Assembly: GCA_026393975.1 (NCBI GenBank)
Contig: JAPKZD010000013.1
Coordinates: 1 to 64,000, forward strand
DNA from: Candidatus Aminicenantota bacterium
GTDB taxonomy: Bacteria > Acidobacteriota > Aminicenantia > Aminicenantales > Saccharicenantaceae
Length of the DNA: 64,000 nucleotides
Reading direction: 5' to 3'
This document shows, piece by piece, positions 8,718 to 16,860 of the stretch. The notes under the pieces are model-generated. The model did not search any database. It was not told the DNA's origin and saw nothing but the letters and a program-made list of their open reading frames with translations. The translations under genes and the position numbers were made by a program. Each line of letters begins with the position of its first letter. Position 1 is the stretch's first letter.

Positions 8718-9308
8718 ATGAAAAAAAGATACGCCGTAGGCAGCGTCGCGGCCGTGGGCCTCGTCTTCATCCTGGCCTGCATCACGGTCAACATCTACTT
8801 CCCCGAAGCGACGGTCAAGCAGGCCGCCGAGCAGATCGTCGACGAGATCCAGAAAAAGGCCGCGGAGAAGGCGGGCCAGGAGCCCGTGAAGAAGATCTCC
8901 GCCCTGCCGAGGGCGGCTTTCTTCTCCTTCATCCCCGCCGCCTACGCGCAGGAAGAGACGAACGTCTCGAATCCGGCCATCCGCGCCCTCAAGGACTCCA
9001 TCGCCAACCATCTCGCCGCCATGATGCCGTCCTTCGCCGAGGGCCGTGTCGGTCTGACGAACAAAGGCCTAGTCGAGATCCGCGACGAGGCCGGCCTCAA
9101 CCTCCAGGACAAGGCGGCCCTGAGGAACCTGGTCAAGGATGATAACGGCGACCGGCTGAAGCTCTACGCGGAAGTGGCCAAGGCCCTCAACATCGAGGCC
9201 AGCCAGATCGAGCGCATCCAGAAGATCTTCGCCGAGAGCTGGATCAAGAGCGCCTCAACCGGCTGGTGGATCCAGCAGGAAGACGGCGCCTGGGTCAAGA
9301 AAAGCTGA
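8718..9308 (+). CDS. YdbL (DUF1318)-like lipoprotein with a YnbE-like N-terminus
   Basis: 196 residues. The signal ends in a lipobox-like FILAC (Cys21). The following ITVNIYFPEATVKQAAEQIV resembles the short strand-forming YnbE lipoprotein, which caps the YdbH bridge. The C-terminal part (FAEGRVGLTNKGLVEIRD ... GWWIQQEDGAWVKK) is the DUF1318/YdbL domain. A strong Shine-Dalgarno (AAGGAGGA) supports ATG 8718. With the preceding AsmA-type gene this suggests an outer-membrane lipid homeostasis module in which YnbE and YdbL functions sit in one polypeptide. The fusion reading is an inference. Confidence 0.75.
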   Translation: MKKRYAVGSVAAVGLVFILACITVNIYFPEATVKQAAEQIVDEIQKKAAEKAGQEPVKKISALPRAAFFSFIPAAYAQEETNVSNPAIRALKDSIANHLAAMMPSFAEGRVGLTNKGLVEIRDEAGLNLQDKAALRNLVKDDNGDRLKLYAEVAKALNIEASQIERIQKIFAESWIKSASTGWWIQQEDGAWVKKS

Positions 9309-9373
9309 GCCGCCGGGTCCGATTTCCCCGCCCGGGAGTGTACTATGAACGGGAACGATCAGGAGAGTGCCCC

Positions 9374-12300
9374 ATGTCGCATCGGCGTTTGTCTTCCCTC
9401 GCCCTGCTCGGTCTTGTTTCTTTGATCCTCTGGGCCTGCGGCCCAGGGCCGTCCGGCTCAAAGCCCCGGGATCTCCTTGCGGCCGGCTTCGCCGACCCGC
9501 CCGATTCGGCCCGGCCCTGGGTCTACTGGATGTGGATGGACGGCAACCTGACCCGGGAGGGGATCACGGCCGACCTCGAGGCGATGCGCGCCGCGGGCCT
9601 CGGCGGCGTCGTCATCTGCGAGGTCAATGTCGGCGTACCGCGGGGCCCGGTCGAGTTCATGAGCCCCGCCTGGCGCGGCCTGTTTAAGCACGTCGTCCGG
9701 GAGGCCGAACGTCTGGGCCTCGAGGTCACGCTCAACGCCGGGCCGGGCTGGACGGGCTCCGGCGGCCCCTGGGTCACGGCGGAAATGTCCATGCAGCACA
9801 TCGTCGCCGCCGCGGTCGAAACCGCCGGCCCGGCCCGCTTTGACGCCCTTCTTCCCCGTCCCGCGCGCCGTCCGGCCTTTTTCGGCGAGGGCGGCCTGCC
9901 GCCGGAGATTAAGAAGACGATGGACGGTTTTTACCGCGACGTGGCCGTACTCGCATTCCCTGCTCCGGCCGCCGGACCTTCCATTGCCGATATCGACGAG
10001 AAGGCCCTCTATGTCCGGGCGCCCTATTCCTCCCAACCGGGCGTCAAGCCGTTCCTGCCCGCCCCGGCCGATTTTCCCGTCCTCCCGATGGGCGCCGCTA
10101 TCGACCCCGCGCTGATCGTCGATCTGACCGACAAGCTCACGGCCGAAGGGCGCCTTGTTTGGGGCGTTCCCGCCGGCCGCTGGACGATCCTCCGTTTCGG
10201 CCGAACGACGACGGGTGCGAACACCCGTCCCGCCCCGGTCCCGGGCCTCGGGCTCGAGTGCGACAAGCTCGACGCGGCCGCCCTCGACGCCCATTACGAC
10301 GCCTTCGTCGGTGCGCTCCTGCACGAGATCGGCGCGCGCCGGACGGACGGGCGGTCGGGTTGGACGACGCTCCACATCGACAGCTGGGAGATGGGGGCGC
10401 AAAACTGGACGGGCGCTTTCCGTGAGGAATTCCGGAAGCGCCGGGGCTACGACCTGCTGCCCTTTCTCCCCGCCATCACGGGACGTCCGGTGACGAGCAT
10501 GGAGGTCTCCGAGAGGTTCCTCTGGGACTTGCGGCAGACGGCCCAGGAACTCGTCCTCGAGAACCACGCTCTGCGGCTCAAGGAGCTCGGCCGCCGCGAC
10601 GGCTTTCGGCTGTCCATCGAGCCCTACGACATGACGCCCTGTGCGGACATGACTCTCGGAACGGCCGCCGATGTCCCGATGGGGGAGTTCTGGCTCCACG
10701 GCTTCAACACGGCGCATAGCGTCTTCGAGGCCGCCGGCATCGCCCACGCCGGCGGAAAGCGCGTCGTCGCGGCCGAAGCCTTCACTTCGGACGATACCGA
10801 GGCCTGGCGGGCCCACCCGGCCTCGATGAAGGCGCTCGGCGACTGGGCCTTCACGGCCGGCGTCAACCGGATCGTCTTCCACCGCTACCAGAACCAGGCC
10901 GGGCTTGACGTGCGGCCGGGGATGACCATGGGTCCCTACGGCGTCCATTGGGAGCGGACCCAAACCTGGTGGGACATGGTCCCCGCCTACCACGCCTATC
11001 TCGCCCGCTGTCAGTTCCTGCTCCGCCAGGGCCTGCCCGTGGCCGACGTCTGCTTTCTCGTCGCCGAGGGCGCGCCGCACGTTTTCCGGCCGCCGGCATC
11101 GGCGCTTTACGGTGACCCGCCCGGCCCGGCCGGCGCCGCTTTCGACGGCTGTCCGCCGGAGACTTTGCTCGCGGCCGCAGCGGTCAAGGACGGTCGGCTC
11201 GTCTTTCCCGACGGCATGAGCTACCGCGTGCTCGTCCTCCCGGAGCGGGAGACGATAACCCCGGCTTTGTTGCGGAAAGTCCGCGACCTTGTCGCGGCCG
11301 GCGTCACCGTCATTGGGCCACGGCCGCGGAAATCCCCGTCCCTTGCCGGGTATCCGGAGTGCGACGCCGAGGTCGGGCGGCTGGCCGGCGAGGCCTGGGG
11401 TGACTGCGACGGCGACAAGGTCACCGAGCACACCTTGGGCCTCGGCCGCGTCATCTGGGTTCGTGAACAGAAAAATCACGGTCAAGCCGCGACGGCGAGT
11501 GGAAACTCACCCGGCCCCGCGGCTACGAACCGGACGACTTGGGAGGTCGGGGCGCCGCCCCTCAACGAGCCCGAGCAATACGGCGATTACGCCGTCGTCA
11601 GCGCCGTGCTTGAAAAGATGTCGGTCCAGCCCGATTTTTCTTCCGACGTGCCCCTGCGCTGGACGCATCGCCGGGACGGCGAGACCGAAATATACTTCGT
11701 GTCTAATCCCGATGCCGAAGCCGTCGAGGCGACCGTCGTTTTCCGGGTGAGCGGCAAGCGTCCCGAGCTGTGGGACCCTATCGACGGGAAGAGCCGCGGG
11801 CTGGCCAAGTACACGATCGCGGACGGGCGCGCGTCCGTGTCCCTGCGTTTCGCGCCGTACCAGTCGTTCTTCATCGTATTCCATGAAGCGGCCGCCCCGG
11901 CGTCCTCTTCCGGCGTGAATTTCCCGGTCCCCGTCGAATCGGCGGCTCTCGGAGGTCCCTGGGAAGTTTCCTTTGACCCGAAATGGGGCGGGCCGGAGCG
12001 GGTCGTCTTCGAGACGCTCGCCGACTGGAGCCAGAGGCCCGAGGACGGGATCAAGTATTATTCGGGAACGGCCGTCTATCGGAAAACCTTCGACCTGCCT
12101 CAGTCCGCGCCGGTCAAAGGCGAACACTTCTGGCTCGACCTGGGGATCGTCAAGAATATCGCCGGCGTCCGGCTCAATGGGCGCGACCTCGGCGTCGTCT
12201 GGTGCGATCCCTGGCGCGTGGATATCACCGATGCGGTCAAAGCCGAGGCGAATCTCCTGGAGATCCGTGTCGCCAACCTCTGGCCGAACCGATTGATCGG

Positions 12301-12499
12301 TGACGAGCGCGAGCCCGCCGACGCCGAGTACGCCCGGGGAGGCCGTCTCGTTCGCTGGCCGGATTGGCTGCTGAAAGGAGAGCCGCGGCCCTCGTCCGGC
12401 CGTTTAACGTTCGCGACCTGGAAGCACTTCACCAAGGACTCGCCCTTGCTCCCCTCCGGCCTTCTCGGCCCGGTGAAAATCCTGATCACCCGGGATTGA
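9374..12499 (+). CDS. GH106-like alpha-L-rhamnosidase, lipoprotein
   Basis: 1041 residues from ATG 9374, chosen for the AGGAGAG element just upstream. The signal peptide ends in a lipobox (LILWAC), so it is probably lipid-anchored. The opening RPWVYWMWMDGNLTREGITA followed by AMRAAGLGGV is the GH106 N-terminal signature, and a TIM-barrel-sized region follows. The C-terminal 170 residues (GPWEVSFDP, YYSGTAVYRKTF, LDLGIVKNIAGVRLNGRDLG) form a galactose-binding-like beta-sandwich. GH106 enzymes remove terminal alpha-L-rhamnose from plant pectin or bacterial polysaccharides. No transporter or SusCD-like pair is adjacent. Confidence 0.88.
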   Translation: MSHRRLSSLALLGLVSLILWACGPGPSGSKPRDLLAAGFADPPDSARPWVYWMWMDGNLTREGITADLEAMRAAGLGGVVICEVNVGVPRGPVEFMSPAWRGLFKHVVREAERLGLEVTLNAGPGWTGSGGPWVTAEMSMQHIVAAAVETAGPARFDALLPRPARRPAFFGEGGLPPEIKKTMDGFYRDVAVLAFPAPAAGPSIADIDEKALYVRAPYSSQPGVKPFLPAPADFPVLPMGAAIDPALIVDLTDKLTAEGRLVWGVPAGRWTILRFGRTTTGANTRPAPVPGLGLECDKLDAAALDAHYDAFVGALLHEIGARRTDGRSGWTTLHIDSWEMGAQNWTGAFREEFRKRRGYDLLPFLPAITGRPVTSMEVSERFLWDLRQTAQELVLENHALRLKELGRRDGFRLSIEPYDMTPCADMTLGTAADVPMGEFWLHGFNTAHSVFEAAGIAHAGGKRVVAAEAFTSDDTEAWRAHPASMKALGDWAFTAGVNRIVFHRYQNQAGLDVRPGMTMGPYGVHWERTQTWWDMVPAYHAYLARCQFLLRQGLPVADVCFLVAEGAPHVFRPPASALYGDPPGPAGAAFDGCPPETLLAAAAVKDGRLVFPDGMSYRVLVLPERETITPALLRKVRDLVAAGVTVIGPRPRKSPSLAGYPECDAEVGRLAGEAWGDCDGDKVTEHTLGLGRVIWVREQKNHGQAATASGNSPGPAATNRTTWEVGAPPLNEPEQYGDYAVVSAVLEKMSVQPDFSSDVPLRWTHRRDGETEIYFVSNPDAEAVEATVVFRVSGKRPELWDPIDGKSRGLAKYTIADGRASVSLRFAPYQSFFIVFHEAAAPASSSGVNFPVPVESAALGGPWEVSFDPKWGGPERVVFETLADWSQRPEDGIKYYSGTAVYRKTFDLPQSAPVKGEHFWLDLGIVKNIAGVRLNGRDLGVVWCDPWRVDITDAVKAEANLLEIRVANLWPNRLIGDEREPADAEYARGGRLVRWPDWLLKGEPRPSSGRLTFATWKHFTKDSPLLPSGLLGPVKILITRD

Positions 12500-12523
12500 G
12501 CCTGTCAAGGAAGGCTCGACCGC

Positions 12524-13816
12524 TCAGGCGACGACGGTCCTTTTCTTGCCGATGCGCAGCTTCATGGTCAGGATCTTGTCCGACGAGAAGATCCGGGCGG
12601 CGAAGACGACCAGCACGGTGAAGACGACGAGCATGTAAGCGAGCCCGCCGAAGATCATGCCGTAGTTGCCGAGGTAGAGATTCTGCGACACCAGGAAGGG
12701 ATGGGAAAAGGGGATGGCCAGGATGAAGATCTTGATCGGCAGAGAGACGGTGTTGATGTCGGCGAACAGGGAGATGAAATAGGGGATCATGACCATGAAC
12801 ATCAGCGGCATGAGCATGCTCTGGGCGCTGCGGAAGTCCTCGGCCAGGACACCGAGGATCATGGCCAGGGCCAGGGCGACCAGGATGGCCAGGAAGAGGG
12901 ACGCGCCGAGGATGAGATAGCCGGACGTGTCGAAATACAGCCCCAGCTGGCGCATGACGGCGCCGCCCTGGGACGCGGCCGCCTTGAGCTCGTCGCCGCC
13001 GATGCCGCCCATGAAGCTTTTGAAACCGAACATGTAGATGCCGGCCGAGAGGAGGCCAACGAGCCCGGCCGCGAGCATCTTGGCGGTGATGATCGAGGTC
13101 CTGCGGATGGGCACGGTCAGCAGGGTCTCCAGGGTCTTGTTCTGCTTCTCCATGGCCACGGCCGAAATGACCATCTGCGAGGAGTAGATGACGATCATCA
13201 TCAGGACGACGGGGATGAGCAGGGACTGGGACGAGACCATGCCGGCGACCTCTGAGGCCGAAGCCTCGGCCATCCGTTTTTGGACGATGACGAAGTCCTT
13301 GCTCTTGATCGGGTTCTTGAGGCTGGCCGGATCGAGGCCGGGGAGCTTTTCCTTGAGAAAACTGTCGGAGAGGACGTTGTTGAGGGCGGAGATGACGCCC
13401 CGGACGATGGCCGAACCCCGGGCGCCGATGAGGGAGAAGCTCCTCATGTAGGAATAGGTTTCGATTTGGCTCGGCTTGAAATCCTTGAGGGAATCCCCGA
13501 ATCCGGAGGGGATGACGAGGAGAAGCTTCGACTCGCCGCCGCGGGCGATATCGATCGCCTGCTCCTTTGTCTTTTCCTCGATCCGTTCGATCTTGAAGCG
13601 GGCCGACTCGAGCCCCGCGAGGATGGCCTGGGAAGAGGCGGAGCCGTCCAGGTCGAGTGCGGAGATCGTCTGGACGCCGATGGCCTTCTGGACCTCTTTG
13701 CGGCTCATCTGGCCGACGAAGTTGAAGAGCAGGAGCGTGAATGCGAGGGAGACGATCAGCTGGACGTTCACCAGCTCCTTGATCTCTTTCTTGAGAAGGT
13801 TGAGGAATTTTTTCAT
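12524..13816 (-). CDS. ABC-2 type exporter permease (NatB-like)
   Basis: 430 residues. One N-terminal membrane helix (about 18-37), a large extracytoplasmic loop (about 40-190), then five to six helices at the C-terminus. This is the ABC2_membrane_3/NatB architecture. The segment AMEKQNKTLETLLTVPIRRTSII is the typical cytoplasmic coupling region. It overlaps the upstream ATPase gene by 4 bp (ATGA), so translation is coupled. The cargo is unknown; NatAB-type pumps have been linked to Na+ or drug export. Confidence 0.85.
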   Translation of the reverse strand: MKKFLNLLKKEIKELVNVQLIVSLAFTLLLFNFVGQMSRKEVQKAIGVQTISALDLDGSASSQAILAGLESARFKIERIEEKTKEQAIDIARGGESKLLLVIPSGFGDSLKDFKPSQIETYSYMRSFSLIGARGSAIVRGVISALNNVLSDSFLKEKLPGLDPASLKNPIKSKDFVIVQKRMAEASASEVAGMVSSQSLLIPVVLMMIVIYSSQMVISAVAMEKQNKTLETLLTVPIRRTSIITAKMLAAGLVGLLSAGIYMFGFKSFMGGIGGDELKAAASQGGAVMRQLGLYFDTSGYLILGASLFLAILVALALAMILGVLAEDFRSAQSMLMPLMFMVMIPYFISLFADINTVSLPIKIFILAIPFSHPFLVSQNLYLGNYGMIFGGLAYMLVVFTVLVVFAARIFSSDKILTMKLRIGKKRTVVA

Positions 13817-14535
13817 CGGAGGGAACTCCTGAAGACTTCTTCCATGTTCTTAGCCTGATGTCTTTCCTTCAACTCGGCGGGCGTCCCGGAATCGAGGATG
13901 CGGCCCTTGTCGATCAAGGCCACGCGGTCGGAGAGGAACTCGATCTCGAGCATGTTGTGGGAGGAGAGGAGCACGGACGTCCCCTCTTTGACGTAGCGCC
14001 GGACGATCTCCCGGACCTCCAGGGCGTTGAGGACGTCGAGGCCGGAGGTCGGCTCGTCGAGGATGGCCAGGACGGGCTTGGTCATCAGGGCCCGGGCCAG
14101 CAGGATCTTCCGGGTCATGCCCTTGCTGTAGGTCCCGACCTTGGTCTTCAGCCGGTCGCCGAGCTCCGTGATCTCGACGGCGCGGTCGACGAACGCCTTC
14201 TCCTCCTCCGGCGTCCGGGCGTAGAAGTTGGCCATGAAGTGGAGGTAGTCCAGGCCCTTCATGTTCTTGTAGGCGCCGGCTTCCTCCGGAAGATAGCTGA
14301 TCTTCTCCCGGACGAGGTCCGGTTCCTTGCGGAAGTCGTGGTTGAGGAAAGAGATCGTTCCGTCGCCGGGCGTGAGAAGCGTTGCGATGATCCTCAACGT
14401 GGTCGTCTTGCCGGCGCCGTTCGGGCCGATCAGGGCGAACACCTCTCCCGGCCGGACCTCGAAATCGATGCCCGCCAGAGCCATCTGTTTTCCGTAGGTT
14501 TTTTTCAATCCCTTGACGGTCAGGACATTATCCAT
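13813..14535 (-). CDS. ABC transporter ATP-binding protein (NatA-like)
   Basis: 240 residues with Walker A GPNGAGKTT (about 38-46), a signature segment TYSKGMTRKILLARAL in place of LSGGQ (the YSKGM form is usual in ABC-2 exporters), Walker B AILDEPTSGLD, and an H-loop SSHNM. It energises the permease encoded directly downstream. Its own promoter lies in the 78-bp gap after the radical SAM gene, so it can be expressed apart from it. Confidence 0.93.
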   Translation of the reverse strand: MDNVLTVKGLKKTYGKQMALAGIDFEVRPGEVFALIGPNGAGKTTTLRIIATLLTPGDGTISFLNHDFRKEPDLVREKISYLPEEAGAYKNMKGLDYLHFMANFYARTPEEEKAFVDRAVEITELGDRLKTKVGTYSKGMTRKILLARALMTKPVLAILDEPTSGLDVLNALEVREIVRRYVKEGTSVLLSSHNMLEIEFLSDRVALIDKGRILDSGTPAELKERHQAKNMEEVFRSSLR

Positions 14536-14573
14536 GGGCGACTCCCTAGAGTGACGTAAAAAATGACGAACCT

Positions 14574-14602
14574 ATTCTATTGAATACGATAGGAGATGTA
14601 AA
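14574..14602 (-). promoter_or_regulatory. Promoter for the ABC exporter operon
   Basis: On the minus strand TTTACA (14602-14597), 17-bp spacer, TAGAAT (14579-14574), about 40 bases before the ATPase start codon. Confidence 0.55.
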
Positions 14603-14613
14603 CGGGTTACCGA

Positions 14614-16053
14614 CTATTCGAGGTCGATGTCCTCGTGATAGTCCACGGTAACCCTGGCCCGGGAGCCGGGCCGGATCTTGAGGAGCTTGACGGCCCGGAG
14701 GAACGTCTTGTTGCGGCGCCTCCAGGTCCGGTTGAGGTTCCGGGCGTAGTGGGCGATCGCGACGCCGAGCCACTGGCCGGCGGCGATTTTCCGGACCGTC
14801 TCCTTCAGCGAATAGAACTTCCGGTGGGCGAAGATCTGCGCTTTCTGGAGGTCGGGGAGCGAGAAACGCGCCGGCTGGAAGACGGCGTGATGGGCGTCGT
14901 AGAGGGCCCAGTCGTGGAAACGGATCCGGTTCTCCGAAGTGATCCGGTCGTAAAAGGCGGAGCCGGGAAGGGGGGTCAGGATGAGGAACTGGGTCGATGT
15001 CAGGCGGGCCCTCTTGGCGAACCGGACCGTCTTGCGGACCGTTTTCCAGTCGTCCTGGTCGAAGCCGAGCACGAACATCCCGTGGATGTGGATCCGGCAA
15101 CGGCGGAAGACCTTGACGGCGCGGACGATCTCGGCCACGGTCTGCTTTTTCTTCATGCCCTCGAGCGCCTCCGGGTTGACGGATTCGAAGCCGATGTAGA
15201 CGGTGTGGCAACCGGCCTTCTTCATGAGGCGGACGAGATCCGGGTCCCGGGCGATGTCGGCCCGGACCTGGGTCGTCCACTTGAACCTGAACCTCTCGCG
15301 GATCATGGCCTCGCATAGGTCGTGGGTCCGCTTCGGGTCGGCCGCGAAATTGTCGTCGTAGAAGAAAATGAGGGTCTTCTGGGCGTTGTAGAGGCGGAGC
15401 TCCTCAATGATGTTCTCGGTCGAGCGGAAACGGTATTTCCGGCCGAACATGCCGGTCACGGAGCAGAAGGAGCAGTCGAAGGGACACCCCCGCGACGTCA
15501 GGACGGGGATGGACGACATGTGCTTCGTGCCCTTCGCGTCGGGCCGGAGAAGGGTAAAGTCGGGGAAGGGGATGCGGTCGAGGTCCGAAACCCGGGGCGC
15601 CATCGGGTTGTGGACGACGTTCCCCGCGGCGTCCTTGTAAGAAAGGTTCGGGACATCGGCCCAGCCGCTGTTGTGCTCCCGGGCGTCGATGAAAGCCGCG
15701 AGGGCCGCCTCGCCTTCGCCCCGGACGACGAAATCGGCGTGCTCCAGGGCCTCCTCGGTGAGGTAAGTCACATGGGGCCCGCCCATGAGCACCGGGACGC
15801 CCATCGCCCGGGCCCGGTCGGCGATGGCGTAGGCCCGGGGCGCGGTCGAGGTGATGGTCGAGATGCCGACGAGGTCGGCCGAGGCGACCACGTCGAAATC
15901 GATCTTCCGGAAATCCTCGACGTAGACCTCGACGTCCCAGCCGCGCTTCTTCATCATCGTCCCCAGAATGAGCGTTCCCAAACGGGGCAGGGGGAACTGG
16001 CTGAAGATGTGGAGGTTCGGCGCCTGCGGTTCGATGAAGACGATTTTAGGCAT
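14614..16053 (-). CDS. B12-binding-domain radical SAM protein
   Basis: 479 residues. Residues about 1-145 form a cobalamin-binding Rossmann-like domain (VGISTITSTAPRAYAIADRA, VLMGGPHVTYLTEEAL). The radical SAM cluster motif is RGCPFDCSFCSV (CxxxCxxC, about 195-205), followed by a TIM-barrel half (FYDDNFAADPKR, IGFESVNPEALEGMKK) and a basic C-terminus. The family includes BchE-like cyclases and C- or P-methyltransferases, and the substrate cannot be read from the sequence. It overlaps the MerR gene by 8 bp, so the two are co-transcribed. Confidence 0.88.
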   Translation of the reverse strand: MPKIVFIEPQAPNLHIFSQFPLPRLGTLILGTMMKKRGWDVEVYVEDFRKIDFDVVASADLVGISTITSTAPRAYAIADRARAMGVPVLMGGPHVTYLTEEALEHADFVVRGEGEAALAAFIDAREHNSGWADVPNLSYKDAAGNVVHNPMAPRVSDLDRIPFPDFTLLRPDAKGTKHMSSIPVLTSRGCPFDCSFCSVTGMFGRKYRFRSTENIIEELRLYNAQKTLIFFYDDNFAADPKRTHDLCEAMIRERFRFKWTTQVRADIARDPDLVRLMKKAGCHTVYIGFESVNPEALEGMKKKQTVAEIVRAVKVFRRCRIHIHGMFVLGFDQDDWKTVRKTVRFAKRARLTSTQFLILTPLPGSAFYDRITSENRIRFHDWALYDAHHAVFQPARFSLPDLQKAQIFAHRKFYSLKETVRKIAAGQWLGVAIAHYARNLNRTWRRRNKTFLRAVKLLKIRPGSRARVTVDYHEDIDLE

Positions 16054-16768
16054 CGCTTCCCTCCTTGGTTTTTTTCCCCCGTTTACAATTTTTAGCCTGG
16101 ATGGCCAGGACGTCCTTTCTCTTCTTCTTGAGGAGATCCTCCCAGCGTTCGATGCCCTCCTCGAGGAGCTTCATCTTGTCGAAAAGCCCCTGAATGGCCC
16201 CGAGCATGGCCTCGAGCTTTTTCTCCACTTCGGCCCGGGGGAAGGAATTGGGGGCGGCCTCGATGGCCAGGAGAGTCCGGACGTCGTCCGAGACCGCCTT
16301 GACCTCATCGAGAGTATAGCCGAAGAGCTGCAGGTCGCGGATGAGCTTGCAGAGGAAAACGTAGGATTCCGAATAGAGCCGGAAGCCGCCCTCCGTTCGC
16401 ATGTCGGGCTCGATGATGCCCTTGTCCTCCCAGTGCTTGATCGTCCTCGGGCTGACGTTGGAGCGCTCGGCCAGGTTCCCGACCGTGAGGAAGCGGTCCT
16501 TGTCCCGGGCCCGCTTACGGCCGCGCCCGTCATGGGGCAGGCCGACCTTCTTGATGATCTTCAGGATCTCCTCGGTCCCGTAGCCGAGGTCGGCGAGCCT
16601 CCGGATGTGAGCGACGCGCTCGAGGCTCCCGGCGGCGAAGAGGGGGGCCTTGCCGCTGCCGAAGCCGTCCGGCTTGAGGAGCTTAGCCTTGGTCCATGCG
16701 GCGAGGCGGTCGGGGGGGACGCCAACCTTGCGGGCCAGGTCGTCGAGAGTGAGCACATCATTGTTCAT
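16046..16768 (-). CDS. MerR-family regulator with two HTH domains in tandem
   Basis: 240 residues. A first MerR-like winged helix (about 5-70: LTLDDLARKVGVPPDRLAAW, then HIRRLADLGYGTEEI) is followed by a second, more canonical one (about 93-160: FLTVGNLAERSNVSPRTIKH, GGFRLYSESYV, LIRDLQLFGYTLDEV). A coiled coil (about 180-220) and a basic tail follow. No clear metal or drug-binding domain is visible. It probably controls its own operon with the radical SAM gene; the promoter and an inverted repeat lie just upstream. Confidence 0.85.
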   Translation of the reverse strand: MNNDVLTLDDLARKVGVPPDRLAAWTKAKLLKPDGFGSGKAPLFAAGSLERVAHIRRLADLGYGTEEILKIIKKVGLPHDGRGRKRARDKDRFLTVGNLAERSNVSPRTIKHWEDKGIIEPDMRTEGGFRLYSESYVFLCKLIRDLQLFGYTLDEVKAVSDDVRTLLAIEAAPNSFPRAEVEKKLEAMLGAIQGLFDKMKLLEEGIERWEDLLKKKRKDVLAIQAKNCKRGKKTKEGSDA

Positions 16769-16778
16769 ACTATACCTT

Positions 16779-16819
16779 TGCGTTCAATTAAGTTTAATAA
16801 ATCATTCAACATGAACGCA
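16779..16819. promoter_or_regulatory. Candidate operator: perfect inverted repeat upstream of the MerR gene
   Basis: TGCGTTCA (16779-16786) and TGAACGCA (16812-16819), separated by 25 bp. The repeat lies between the -10 element and the MerR start codon, and one half-site covers the expected transcription start. It suggests autorepression. Confidence 0.5.
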
Positions 16820-16823
16820 TAGG

Positions 16824-16852
16824 AATATATTATTCATGGAGGAGCTTGTCAA
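16824..16852 (-). promoter_or_regulatory. Promoter for the MerR-radical SAM operon
   Basis: On the minus strand TTGACA (16852-16847), 17-bp spacer, TATATT (16829-16824). Near-consensus; leader about 50 bases. Confidence 0.65.
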
Positions 16853-16860
16853 GGGAAAAA

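Noticed and set aside
9458-11485. Minus-strand open frame opposite the GH106 gene
   Set aside because: No domain, no start context; a shadow of a well-supported gene.
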